Assembly (NCBI RefSeq): GCF_036227325.1
Contig: NZ_CP109467.1
Span: 4,092,001-4,156,000, forward strand
Direction: 5' to 3'
Source: Streptomyces sp. NBC_01465
GTDB taxonomy: Bacteria; Actinomycetota; Actinomycetes; Streptomycetales; Streptomycetaceae
Length of the DNA stretch: 64,000 bases
This document shows positions 1 to 7,713 of this stretch, piece after piece. Within the stretch, counting starts at the first letter, position 1; every line of letters begins with the position of its first letter. A program made the position numbers and the translations under genes. The notes under the pieces were generated by a model. That model did not search any database and was not told the DNA's origin. It saw only the letters and a program-made list of their open reading frames with translations.

Positions 1-188
1 ACGACACCCGGCTCGTGCCCGTCGTGCACCACGGCGACGAGGCCGTGCCGCTGCACTTCAACGGGCCCGCGATGCTCCGCGGGATCGCCGCCGCCGACGG
101 ACTCGCCGTCGTCCCGCCGGGCGGTGCCCTGGCCGGTCAGGAGCTGGACGTCATCGATCTGCCGTGGGCCGGGGAGTGTTTCACGTGA
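1..188 (+). CDS. moeA: Molybdopterin molybdenumtransferase MoeA, C-terminal fragment
   Basis: Only the last 61 codons are in the window, read from base 3. The fragment has the look of the MoeA C-terminal domain: a histidine-rich turn, then an N-G-P-A-M-L-R segment, a hydrophobic strand ending V-V-P-P, a glycine-containing turn and a final strand of the type D-V-I-D-L-P. MoeA inserts molybdate into molybdopterin during cofactor synthesis. The stop codon (186-188) lies inside a parS site and overlaps the GTG start of the next gene as GTGA. The catalytic part is outside the window, so the assignment rests on the tail only. Confidence 0.72.
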   Translation, partial: DTRLVPVVHHGDEAVPLHFNGPAMLRGIAAADGLAVVPPGGALAGQELDVIDLPWAGECFT

Positions 189-191
189 AAC
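178..191. other. parS site 1, at the moeA/channel junction
   Basis: Perfect 14-bp palindrome GTTTCACGTGAAAC, the Streptomyces ParB-binding centromere sequence. It contains both the TGA stop of the upstream gene (186-188) and the GTG start of the channel gene (185-187). It is the most distal site seen, about 51 kb from oriC. Confidence 0.95.
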
Positions 192-1270
192 TTTCCGGCC
201 ATGACGCCCTCGACCGCCCCGTCGGCGAAGCCCTCGCCACCCGGCGCATCAAGCTCCCCCGCCGCGTCGTCGAACGTCCGCTGCGCCAGGTCGGCCGACG
301 CGTACTGATCGCGCTGCTCGTCCTGGTGACCACCGCGATGGTCGTCTGGCTCGACCGCTCCGGCTACCACGACAACGCCGACGGCAAGGTCGACCTGCTC
401 GACGCCTTCTACTACGCCACGGTCACCCTCTCCACCACGGGTTACGGCGACATCGTCCCGTACAGCGACCCCGCCAGGCTGGCGAACATCCTTGTGATCA
501 CGCCCCTGCGCGTGCTCTTCCTGATCATCCTGGTCGGCACCACTCTCGAGGTCCTCACGGAGCGGACCCGGGAGGAGTTCCGGCTGAAACGCTGGAGGAC
601 CCAGTTGCGTGACCACACCGTCGTCGTCGGCTTCGGCACCAAGGGCCGCTCGGCGATCCAGACCCTCTGCGCAACGGGCCTGAAGAAGGACCAGATCGTC
701 ATCGTCGACCCCAGCGCGAAGGTCATCGAGGCGGCCAACGCGGACGGTTTCGTCGGCGTGGTCGGCGATGCCACGCGCAGCGACGTACTGCTGCGGGCCG
801 AACTGCAGCGGGCCCGTCAGGTGGTCATCGCCACCCAGCGCGACGACACCGCCGTCCTGGTCACGCTGACGGCGCGCCAGCTCAACCGGGGCGCCAAGAT
901 CGTGGCCGCGGTCCGCGAGGAGGAGAACGCGCCGCTGCTGAAGCAGTCCGGCGCGGACGCGGTGATCACCAGCGCCAGCGCGGCGGGACGACTGCTCGGT
1001 CTCTCCGTCCTCAGCCCCAGCGCAGGCACCGTGATGGAGGACCTGATCCAGCAGGGCAGCGGCCTCGACCTGATCGAGCGGCCGGTCCGCAAGCCCGAGG
1101 TCGGCAAGAACGTCCGGGACGTCGAGGACCTGGTGGTGACCGTCAAGCGCGGGCACCGGCTGCTGGGTTACGACAGCTCCGAGGCGAGCCCCCTGCAGGC
1201 CATGGACCGGCTGATCGCGATCGTGCGGGTGTCGCCGGGGGCCGCCGAGCCGGCGGGCAGGTCGGAGTAG
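185..1270 (+). CDS. Potassium channel with RCK/TrkA-N domain
   Basis: A two-helix potassium channel of 361 residues with a cytoplasmic regulator of K+ conductance. The first membrane helix is near residues 40-57, the selectivity filter TTGYGD is at 84-89, and the second helix is near 101-121. A Rossmann-type NAD-binding RCK domain begins around residue 145 (motif GFGTKG), followed by a TrkA-C-like tail. Three in-frame GTG codons are possible starts (164, 176, 185). I chose 185 because GGGGAG at 171-176 sits about 8 bases upstream. This start overlaps the moeA stop as GTGA and lies inside a parS site. The next gene starts 10 bp downstream. The class is clear; ion preference and ligand are inferred from the filter and fold. 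Confidence 0.9.
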   Translation: MKLSGHDALDRPVGEALATRRIKLPRRVVERPLRQVGRRVLIALLVLVTTAMVVWLDRSGYHDNADGKVDLLDAFYYATVTLSTTGYGDIVPYSDPARLANILVITPLRVLFLIILVGTTLEVLTERTREEFRLKRWRTQLRDHTVVVGFGTKGRSAIQTLCATGLKKDQIVIVDPSAKVIEAANADGFVGVVGDATRSDVLLRAELQRARQVVIATQRDDTAVLVTLTARQLNRGAKIVAAVREEENAPLLKQSGADAVITSASAAGRLLGLSVLSPSAGTVMEDLIQQGSGLDLIERPVRKPEVGKNVRDVEDLVVTVKRGHRLLGYDSSEASPLQAMDRLIAIVRVSPGAAEPAGRSE

Positions 1271-1280
1271 CCTCGCGGGC

Positions 1281-2258
1281 ATGCATGCGATCACGATCCC
1301 CGAGCCCGGCGGTCCCGAGGCGCTTGTCTGGGCCGAAGTCCCCGATGCCGTACCCGGCGAGGGCGAAGTCCTCGTCGAGGTGGTGGCCGCCGCCGTCAAC
1401 CGCGCCGACGTACTGCAGCGGCAGGGCTTCTACGAGCCGCCGCCCGGCGCCTCCCCCTACCCCGGCCTGGAATGCTCCGGGCGCATCACGGCGCTCGGTG
1501 CGGGCGTCTCGGGATGGGCGGTCGGCGACGAGGTGTGCGCGCTGCTGAGCGGCGGCGGGTACGCCCAGCAGGTGGCCGTCCCCGTGGGGCAGCTGCTGCC
1601 CGTACCGGACGGCATCGACCTGGCGACGGCGGCGGCGCTGCCGGAGGTCGTCTGCACGGTGTGGTCGAACGTCTTCATGGTGGCCCATCTGCGGCCCGGC
1701 GAGACCCTGTTGGTGCACGGCGGCGCGAGCGGCATCGGCACCATGGCGATCCAGCTGGCGAAGGCGGTGGGGGCGCGGGTCGCCGTCACCGCGGGCGGTC
1801 CCGACAAGCTCGCCCGGTGCGCGGAGCTCGGGGCGGACATCCTGATCGACTACCGCGAACAGGATTTCGTCGAGGAGATCCGCAAGGCGACCGACGGGGC
1901 CGGTGCGGACGTCATCCTCGACATCGTCGGGGCGAAGTACCTGGACCGGAACGTGCAGGCCCTCGCGCTGAGCGGGCGCCTCGCGGTGATCGGGATGCAG
2001 GGCGGTGTGAAGGGCGAGTTGAACCTCGCCGCGCTGATGGCGAAGCGCGCGGCCGTGACGGCCACCTCGCTGCGGGCGCGGCCGCTGGGGGAGAAGGCGG
2101 CCATCGTCGCCGCCGTACGGGAACACGTCTGGCCCCTGATCTCGGCGGGCCGCATCCGGCCGGTCGTCGACCAGGAACTCCCGCTGTCGGAGGCGGCCGA
2201 GGCGCACCGGGCGCTGGACGCGGGCACGCACGTGGGCAAGATCCTGCTCCAGGCCTAG
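1281..2258 (+). CDS. NADPH:quinone oxidoreductase, zinc-independent MDR family
   Basis: A 325-residue medium-chain dehydrogenase/reductase of the quinone oxidoreductase (PIG3-like) type. The N-terminal GroES-like domain carries the family segment around N-R-A-D-V-L-Q-R-Q-G (residues 38-50). A Rossmann domain starts near residue 145 with H-G-G-A-S-G-I-G. The cysteines that bind structural zinc in alcohol dehydrogenases are absent, which fits the quinone reductase branch. It starts 10 bp after the channel gene, so the two may be cotranscribed. The gene is followed by a strong hairpin shared with the convergent bkd operon. The physiological quinone or enone substrate cannot be told from sequence. 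Confidence 0.88.
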   Translation: MHAITIPEPGGPEALVWAEVPDAVPGEGEVLVEVVAAAVNRADVLQRQGFYEPPPGASPYPGLECSGRITALGAGVSGWAVGDEVCALLSGGGYAQQVAVPVGQLLPVPDGIDLATAAALPEVVCTVWSNVFMVAHLRPGETLLVHGGASGIGTMAIQLAKAVGARVAVTAGGPDKLARCAELGADILIDYREQDFVEEIRKATDGAGADVILDIVGAKYLDRNVQALALSGRLAVIGMQGGVKGELNLAALMAKRAAVTATSLRARPLGEKAAIVAAVREHVWPLISAGRIRPVVDQELPLSEAAEAHRALDAGTHVGKILLQA

Positions 2259-2278
2259 GAGCCCGGTTCTGTGGTTGC

Positions 2279-2304
2279 GGGTCCCGCTGCGTGCAGCGGG
2301 ACCC
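2279..2304. terminator. Hairpin between convergent genes
   Basis: Perfect 12-bp inverted repeat (2279-2290 and 2293-2304, core GGTCCCGCTGC) with a very short loop. It lies between the plus-strand oxidoreductase and the minus-strand bkd operon and can serve both directions. No strong U-tract follows, as is common in Streptomyces. Confidence 0.7.
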
Positions 2305-2309
2305 GGTCC

Positions 2310-3554
2310 CTACAGCCCCCTCAGCAACACCGCCGGCTGCTCGACGCAGTCGGCCACGTGGCGCAGGAAGCCGCCGGCCGTTCCTCCGTCGCAGACCCGG
2401 TGGTCGAAGGTCAGCGAGAGCTGGACGACCTGCCGGACGGCGAGTTCACCGCCGTGCACCCATGGCTTGGGCACGATGCGGCCGACTCCGAGCATCGCGG
2501 CCTCGGGGTGGTTGATGATCGGCGTGGAGCCGTCCACACCGAACACCCCGTAGTTGTTCAGGGTGAAGGTGCCGCCGGTGAGATCGGCGGGGGTGAGCGA
2601 TCCGTCCCTGGCCGCCGACGTCAGCCGTCCGAACTCCTCGTTCAGCGACTCCGTCGTACGGCTCCCCGCGTCCCTGACCACCGGCACGACCAGCCCGCGC
2701 TCGGTCTGGGCCGCGAAGCCCAGATGGACGGCGGGCAGCCTGACGATCTCTCTGGCTGCCGTGTCCACCGTGGAGTTGAGCTCCGGGTAGCGGGCGAGCG
2801 CGGCCGTGCAGATACGGGCGAGCAGGGCCAGGACCGAGATCTTGGGGGAGCCGGCCGCGTTCATCGCCGCCCGCACCGCCATCAGCTCGGTCGCGTCCGC
2901 GTCCACCCAGCAGGTCGCGTCCGGTATCTCGCGACGGCTGCGGGAGAGCTTGTCGGCGACGGCACCGCGCACGCCCTTCAGGGGGACACGGGACGGGTCG
3001 GGGCGCCGTATCGCCTGCTCGACGTCGGAGCGCAGGATCAGCCCGTCGGGGCCGGAGCCCGTCAACTCCCGCAGATCGAGGGCGTTCTCGCGGGCCAGAC
3101 GGCGTACGAGCGGCGAGATGACCGGCACCGGGCCCGCAGCGGGGACGGGCTCCACCGGAGCCGTCGGCACCACTGGAGCTGTCGCCACCACCGCGGCGGC
3201 CGGCCTGATGCGGCGCCGGCGCGATGCGGGAGCCCCCGTGCCGTACCCCACCAGGACGTTCCCCGACGAGTCCTCGCCGGAGAGCACCTCGGCCGCGGTC
3301 TCCTCCTGCGGTCCGACAGCAACCGTCAACAGGGGGGATCCGACCGGCAGTTCCGCCCCCTCCTCGCCGAAGCGGGCCGTCACCACACCCCCGTAGGGGC
3401 ACGGCACCTCGACCATCGCCTTCGCCGTCTCGACCTCGACCACCGGCTGGTCGACGGCGACGACATCGCCCACCGCCACGAGCCAGCGCACGATCTCCGC
3501 CTCGGTCAGCCCCTCACCGAGGTCCGGCAGCCTGAACTCCAGTACCTGTGGCAT
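2310..3554 (-). CDS. bkdC: Branched-chain 2-oxoacid dehydrogenase E2 (dihydrolipoyl acyltransferase)
   Basis: The 414-residue transacylase core of a 2-oxoacid dehydrogenase complex. Domains in order: a lipoyl domain (residues 1-80, lipoyl lysine in VETAKAMVEVP near residue 44), an alanine/proline-rich linker, a peripheral-subunit-binding domain (starting at S-P-L-V-R-R-L-A) and a C-terminal acyltransferase domain. The catalytic DHRVCDGG motif (HxxxDG type) is near the end. The ATG overlaps the stop of the E1beta gene by one base (TGATG), so translation is coupled. Gene order E1alpha-E1beta-E2 with an adjacent Lrp regulator points to the bkd complex, which makes branched acyl-CoA starters for fatty acids and polyketides. 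No E3 gene is present here. A pyruvate dehydrogenase is less likely but not excluded. Confidence 0.9.
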   Translation of the reverse strand: MPQVLEFRLPDLGEGLTEAEIVRWLVAVGDVVAVDQPVVEVETAKAMVEVPCPYGGVVTARFGEEGAELPVGSPLLTVAVGPQEETAAEVLSGEDSSGNVLVGYGTGAPASRRRRIRPAAAVVATAPVVPTAPVEPVPAAGPVPVISPLVRRLARENALDLRELTGSGPDGLILRSDVEQAIRRPDPSRVPLKGVRGAVADKLSRSRREIPDATCWVDADATELMAVRAAMNAAGSPKISVLALLARICTAALARYPELNSTVDTAAREIVRLPAVHLGFAAQTERGLVVPVVRDAGSRTTESLNEEFGRLTSAARDGSLTPADLTGGTFTLNNYGVFGVDGSTPIINHPEAAMLGVGRIVPKPWVHGGELAVRQVVQLSLTFDHRVCDGGTAGGFLRHVADCVEQPAVLLRGL

Positions 3555-4543
3555 CACACCTCCCACTGCAGCCGCGCCACCGCGTCGAGAACCCGGTCCA
3601 CACCCGGCAGATGGTGCCGCTCCAGCATCGGCGGCGGATAGGGGATGTCGAATCCGGCGACCCGGAGCACCGGCGCCTCCAGATGGTGGAAGCACCGCTC
3701 GGTCACCCGGGCGGCGATCTCCCCTCCGGGACCGCCGAAGCCGGCCGACTCGTGCACGACGACCGCGCGGCCCGTGCGCCGTACCGAGGCGCAGACCGTC
3801 TCGTCGTCGAAGGGCACCAGGGACCGCAGGTCGACGACCTCCAGGTCCCAGCCCTCCTCCTTGGCGGCCTCGGCCGCCTCCAGGCAGACCGGCACGGAGG
3901 GCCCGTACGTGATGAGCGTGGCGCTGCGCCCGGTGCGCCGTACGACCGCCCGGCCGATGGGCTCGACGGGGTGCGGCGACCAGTCGGCCTTCGACCAGTA
4001 GAGCCGCTTGGGCTCCAGGAAGACCACCGGGTCGTCGGAGGCGATGGCCTCCCGCAGCAGCCCGTACGCATCGGCGACCGTGGCCGGTGCGACGACCTGG
4101 AGTCCCGGGGTCGCCATGTAGTACGCCTCGGAGGAGTCGCTGTGGTGCTCGACCCCGCCGATCCCGCCGCCGTACGGCACCCGCACCACGATCGGCAGCG
4201 GCATGGCGCCGCGCGTGCGGTTGCGCGTCTTCGCCACATGGCTGATGAGCTGCTCGAAGGCGGGGTACGCGAAGGCGTCGAACTGCATCTCGACGACCGG
4301 CCGCAGCCCGTACATCGCCATGCCCACGGCCGTCCCCAGGATCCCCGCCTCGGCGAGCGGGGTGTCCGTGCACCGGTCCTCGCCGAACTCCTTGGCGAGC
4401 CCGTCGGTGACCCGGAAGACACCGCCGAGCGTGCCGACGTCCTCCCCGAGGACATGCACCCGCGGGTCCTCGGCCATCGCGTCGCGCATCGCGCGCTGCA
4501 GCGCCTGCGCCATGGTGGCGGGCTTCGCGGCCACTGTCGTCAT
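3554..4543 (-). CDS. bkdB: Branched-chain 2-oxoacid dehydrogenase E1 beta subunit
   Basis: A 329-residue transketolase-like beta subunit that forms the thiamine-diphosphate site with E1alpha. The N-terminal region carries the family segment G-E-D-V-G-T-L-G-G-V-F-R (about residues 33-44), followed by a pyrimidine-binding domain and the transketolase C-terminal domain. It shares an ATGA overlap (4540-4543) with the E1alpha gene upstream and a TGATG junction with E2 downstream, so the three subunits are likely made in step. Length is normal for the family. Confidence 0.92.
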   Translation of the reverse strand: MTTVAAKPATMAQALQRAMRDAMAEDPRVHVLGEDVGTLGGVFRVTDGLAKEFGEDRCTDTPLAEAGILGTAVGMAMYGLRPVVEMQFDAFAYPAFEQLISHVAKTRNRTRGAMPLPIVVRVPYGGGIGGVEHHSDSSEAYYMATPGLQVVAPATVADAYGLLREAIASDDPVVFLEPKRLYWSKADWSPHPVEPIGRAVVRRTGRSATLITYGPSVPVCLEAAEAAKEEGWDLEVVDLRSLVPFDDETVCASVRRTGRAVVVHESAGFGGPGGEIAARVTERCFHHLEAPVLRVAGFDIPYPPPMLERHHLPGVDRVLDAVARLQWEV

Positions 4544-5661
4544 CGTTCGTCCTCGGCATCGAGTTCGGTACGGAGCATCGCGGCCTGCTCCCGCAGCTGC
4601 GAGGTCTGCTCGGCGTAGACCTGCGCGAAGAGGTCCATGGGGTCGAGCACCGGGTCGGCGTTCATCCGCGTCCGCAGGTCGGCCGCCATGGTCTCGGCGC
4701 CCTCGCGCACGGCCCGTATCGCCGTCTCGTCGAGCATCCCGCGCCCCGTCAGCTCCCGCTCGAGGAGGTCGACGGGGTCGTGTGCACGCCAGGCCTCGAC
4801 CTCGGCGTCGCCGCGGTAGCGGGTCGCGTCGTCGGCGTTCGTATGGGCTTCCATGCGGTACGTCACCGCCTCGACCAGCGTCGGACCGCCGCCGGACCGT
4901 GCCCGGAGCATGGCCTCGCTCAGCACCTCGTGGACCGCCGCCGCGTCGTTCCCGTCGACCAGCCGGCCCGGCATCCCGTACCCGACGGCCTTGTGGGCCA
5001 GGGACGGGGCCGCGGTCTGCTTGGCCAGCGGTACGGAGATCGCGAAGCCGTTGTTCTGGACGAGGAAGACGACCGGGGCCTGCCAGACGGCGGCGAAGTT
5101 CATCGCCTCGTGGAAGTCGCCCTCGCTCGTCCCGCCGTCGCCGACCATCGCGAGCGCCACCACGTCGTCCCCGGCCAGCCGGGCGGCGTGCGCCAGGCCC
5201 ACGGCGTGGGGGAGCTGGGTGGCGAGCGGGGTGCAGAGGGGGGCTATCCGGTGGACCCGCGGGTCGTACCCGGTGTGCCAGTCGCCCCGCAGCAGCGTCA
5301 GGGCCTCCACGGGGTCCAGGCCGCGCGCCACGGCCGCCAGGGTGTCGCGGTAGCTCGGGAAGAGCCAGTCCTGCTTCTCGAGGACCAGCGCGGCCGCGAC
5401 CTCGCAGGCCTCCTGGCCGGTCGAGGAGGGGTAGACGGCGAGCCTGCCCTGCTTGGTGAGGGCCGTGGCCTGCGCGTTGTACCGGCGGCCTCGCACCAGG
5501 CCCTCGTACAGCCGGCGCATCAGTTCGGGGTCGAGCGGGGAATCAGTACCGAGACCGAGGACCCGGTACGGCTCGGGGTCCGGGAGCAGCGGCGCGGGAT
5601 CGGTGCGCAGTGTGAATGCCGGGTAGGCAGCGGCTGCACCGGGCAGCTCTTGGACCGTCAT
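4540..5661 (-). CDS. bkdA: Branched-chain 2-oxoacid dehydrogenase E1 alpha subunit
   Basis: The 373-residue thiamine-diphosphate-dependent decarboxylase subunit. The cofactor motif is clear: GDGGTSEGDF about midway, with the paired N-N of the motif some 25 residues later. The start was set at ATG 5661 because GAGGAG lies 9 bases upstream; a GTG at 5670 would sit directly on that ribosome-binding site. This is the first gene of the bkd operon, transcribed away from the Lrp-type regulator. Its promoter region contains an operator-like ACCG...CGGT palindrome and a perfect DnaA box. Confidence 0.92.
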   Translation of the reverse strand: MTVQELPGAAAAYPAFTLRTDPAPLLPDPEPYRVLGLGTDSPLDPELMRRLYEGLVRGRRYNAQATALTKQGRLAVYPSSTGQEACEVAAALVLEKQDWLFPSYRDTLAAVARGLDPVEALTLLRGDWHTGYDPRVHRIAPLCTPLATQLPHAVGLAHAARLAGDDVVALAMVGDGGTSEGDFHEAMNFAAVWQAPVVFLVQNNGFAISVPLAKQTAAPSLAHKAVGYGMPGRLVDGNDAAAVHEVLSEAMLRARSGGGPTLVEAVTYRMEAHTNADDATRYRGDAEVEAWRAHDPVDLLERELTGRGMLDETAIRAVREGAETMAADLRTRMNADPVLDPMDLFAQVYAEQTSQLREQAAMLRTELDAEDER

Positions 5662-5718
5662 GTCGGACACCTCCTCGTGGGAGCGGGAAGGCGCAGCGAA
5701 ATGTGATGCGCCTCACCT

Positions 5719-5732
5719 ACCGATTGTTCGGT
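5719..5732. promoter_or_regulatory. Operator-like palindrome in the bkd promoter region
   Basis: ACCGATTGTTCGGT. It differs by one base from the element ACCGATCGTTCGGT at 9277 and from the reverse complement of the element at 13799. The pattern resembles ACCGNNCGNNCGGT, the core I recall for PaaR (TetR family) operators in Corynebacterium. It is flanked by CTCAC and GTGAG half-sites, which may instead belong to the Lrp-type regulator. Confidence 0.5.
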
Positions 5733-5766
5733 CGTGAGCGCATTTTGGCTACAGGCACCTCCAGCC

Positions 5767-5775
5767 TGTGGACAA
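5767..5775 (-). promoter_or_regulatory. Perfect DnaA box between bkdA and the Lrp-type gene
   Basis: TGTGGACAA, the reverse complement of the Streptomyces consensus TTGTCCACA. A weaker copy (TTCTCCACA) is at 5780-5788. It lies in the divergent promoter region rather than at oriC. Confidence 0.6.
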
Positions 5776-5833
5776 ACGGTTCTCCACAGCCTGGGATAGA
5801 GGCAGGTCGTCCATGGTAGGGAGGCGGGAAGAC

Positions 5834-6349
5834 ATGGCAGATGAACAAATGGCCGATGCGGCGGAGGTCCCTCCGGCGCGCCCGCTCGACGCCATCGACC
5901 GTTCCATCCTGCGGATGCTCCAGATCGACGGCCGCGCCTCGATACGCTCCGTGGCCGAGGCCGTCCATGTCTCGCGCGCCAACGCCTACGCCCGGATCAA
6001 CCGGCTCATCGACGACGGAGTGATCCGGGGCTTCAGCGCCCGGGTCAACCATGAACGGGCAGGCCAGGGCGCCTCCGCGTACATCACGCTGAAAATCGTG
6101 CAGAACTCCTGGCGCACGGTCCGCCGGCAGCTCCAGGAGCTGCCGGGCGCCGCTCATATCGCCCTGGTCAGCGGCGACTTCGACGTACTCCTGCTGGTGC
6201 ACAGCCAGGACAACAGGGCGCTGCGCGAGCTCGTACTGACCAAGCTGCAGTCGATTCCGGAGGTGCTGTCGACGCGCACCCTGCTGGTCTTCGAGGAGAC
6301 GGACCTGGACCCGACGGGGCCTGCGGACCCTACGAGCCGTACTTCTTGA
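5834..6349 (+). CDS. bkdR: Lrp/AsnC-family regulator, probable BkdR
   Basis: A 171-residue feast/famine regulator. An N-terminal winged helix-turn-helix spans about residues 20-70 (L-D-A-I-D-R-S-I-L-R-M-L, then S-R-A-N-A-Y-A-R-I). It is followed by the alpha/beta ligand-binding (RAM) domain with G-D-F-D-V-L-L near residue 120. The start is ATG 5834, preceded by a GGGAGGCGGGAAG stretch; codons further upstream run into the promoter. Divergent placement from bkdA suggests it controls that operon, as reported for bkdR in Streptomyces. Its 3' end overlaps the convergent lipoprotein gene by 20 bp. Confidence 0.87.
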   Translation: MADEQMADAAEVPPARPLDAIDRSILRMLQIDGRASIRSVAEAVHVSRANAYARINRLIDDGVIRGFSARVNHERAGQGASAYITLKIVQNSWRTVRRQLQELPGAAHIALVSGDFDVLLLVHSQDNRALRELVLTKLQSIPEVLSTRTLLVFEETDLDPTGPADPTSRTS

Positions 6350-7076
6350 GGAAGGCCTGCACGGTCGCCCAGTTCTTCGGGTCGTCGAGCAGCGAAACCC
6401 CGTGCTGCGACACGCCCTTGAGGTAATAGAGCTTGCTCTCTGGGGCCTTCTTGCTGGCCTTGTGCAGGTCCTGTGCCGCCTGCGCGAACTCGGTGTCGTT
6501 CTCCCCCGCCATGTAGAGCACCGGCGAGGTCAGCTTGGGTGCGGCCGCCGCTGCGTCCATGGAGCCGTAGGTGGAAGGCCCGGAGAGCGAGACGACCGCG
6601 TCCGGCTTCGGGTTGAGCACGGAGGCCGTCTGGATGACGGCCGTGCCGCCCTTGGAGGCGCCCATCAGGAGCAGCTTGGTGACGCCCTTCTTCCGCAAAT
6701 AGGCCGCCGCGCCGACCAGTTCGGGCACTTCGTTGCCGGTTGAGTTCACGGCGAGAACGCGGTAGCCGCTCTTGCCCAGCTCCCTGGCCTTGGCCACCCA
6801 CTGGCAGACGTCGCCGTCGGCCTGATGGGCGAGGAGGATCCCGGTGGTGCCGCTGCCGGTCAGGAAGCCGGCCGTGTCCGTGGACTCGGCGCTCTTGAAC
6901 GTGACCGAACCCGTCTTCGCCTCGGCGGTGTCGAGACAGCCGAAGTCGTCCGCCTCGGAGGCGGAGGCACTCGGTTTCGAGGAAGCCTCGTCATCGCCTC
7001 CGCAGGCGGTCAGCGAGGCGCCCGCGAGCAGCACTCCGGCACAGATCAGGGCGTGAAGACGTACGAAAGCGACCAT
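6330..7076 (-). CDS. Secreted lipoprotein with alpha/beta-hydrolase fold
   Basis: A 248-residue predicted lipoprotein. A type II signal peptide ends in the lipobox L-T-A-C (cysteine about residue 24), followed by a serine/alanine-rich linker. The mature part looks like an alpha/beta hydrolase of the dienelactone-hydrolase type: nucleophile elbow G-A-S-K-G-G near residue 145, an acid in the A-G-E-N-D-T-E segment, and a late histidine in S-Q-H-G-V-S. The elbow GxSxG plus Asp plus His gives a complete candidate triad. It lies 34 bp downstream of the TetR gene on the same strand, so it may be at the end of that operon. Substrate unknown. Confidence 0.78.
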   Translation of the reverse strand: MVAFVRLHALICAGVLLAGASLTACGGDDEASSKPSASASEADDFGCLDTAEAKTGSVTFKSAESTDTAGFLTGSGTTGILLAHQADGDVCQWVAKARELGKSGYRVLAVNSTGNEVPELVGAAAYLRKKGVTKLLLMGASKGGTAVIQTASVLNPKPDAVVSLSGPSTYGSMDAAAAAPKLTSPVLYMAGENDTEFAQAAQDLHKASKKAPESKLYYLKGVSQHGVSLLDDPKNWATVQAFLKKYGS

Positions 7077-7110
7077 GACGCGAGATGGTGGTCTGGACCA
7101 GTGCGAGCGG

Positions 7111-7713
7111 TCAACGGTTCGGCGCGGTGCGCAGCCCCTCAAAAGCCAAACGCACGACGGTGTCGGCGAGTTCCTCCGCCTCCACACCGCCGTCCGGCTG
7201 CGGCCGGTACCACTCCACCAGCGAGTTCACCATCCCGAACAGCAGCCGCGTCGCGAGACGAATGTCCACGTCAGCGCGGAGATCACCGTCCGCGGCCGCC
7301 GCCTTCAGCAGATCCGAGACGCGCTGGTCGAACTCCCGGCGGCGCTCCATCGCCCAGCGCTCGGTCCTCGTATTGCCGCGTACGCGCAGCAGCAGCGTGA
7401 CGTACGGCAGTTCCGCCATCAGTACCTCGACCGTACGGCGCGTGACGTACTCCATGCGCTCGATCGCGCGCCCCTGGGCCGCCCCCTCCTCGTCCAGCAC
7501 CCCGAAGAGCCCGTCGATGGCACGGCTCACCGCGCGCCGCAGCAGCTCCTCCTTGCCCGCGACATGGTGGTAGATCGAGGACTTGGAGATACCGGCGGCC
7601 TTGGAGAGGTGCTCCATCGACGTGCCGTCGTAGCCGCGCTCGTTGAAGACGCCGACCGCGACGGTGAGGAGGGTCTCGGGGGTGTACGTGTCGCGCTTGG
7701 GGGCGGTGGTCAT
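7111..7713 (-). CDS. paaR: TetR-family regulator, probable PaaR
   Basis: A 200-residue TetR regulator. The N-terminal helix-turn-helix (about residues 15-55) includes G-Y-D-G-T-S-M, then A-G-I-S-K-S-S-I-Y-H-H. The C-terminal ligand domain is typical of acyl-CoA-responsive members. The ATG overlaps the stop of the 3-hydroxyacyl-CoA dehydrogenase gene (ATGA at 7710-7713), so the two are translationally coupled. Cotranscription with a paa-type dehydrogenase and the presence of matched ACCG...CGGT palindromes upstream of that operon and of paaA suggest it represses phenylacetate genes and responds to phenylacetyl-CoA or a related thioester. This role is inferred. Confidence 0.8.
   Translation of the reverse strand: MTTAPKRDTYTPETLLTVAVGVFNERGYDGTSMEHLSKAAGISKSSIYHHVAGKEELLRRAVSRAIDGLFGVLDEEGAAQGRAIERMEYVTRRTVEVLMAELPYVTLLLRVRGNTRTERWAMERRREFDQRVSDLLKAAAADGDLRADVDIRLATRLLFGMVNSLVEWYRPQPDGGVEAEELADTVVRLAFEGLRTAPNR

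Noticed and set aside
2310..4559. A 749-codon frame joining bkd E2 with sequence across E1beta
   Set aside because: The part upstream of 3554 lies in another frame of E1beta and has no protein-like content. E2 clearly starts at M-P-Q-V-L-E-F.
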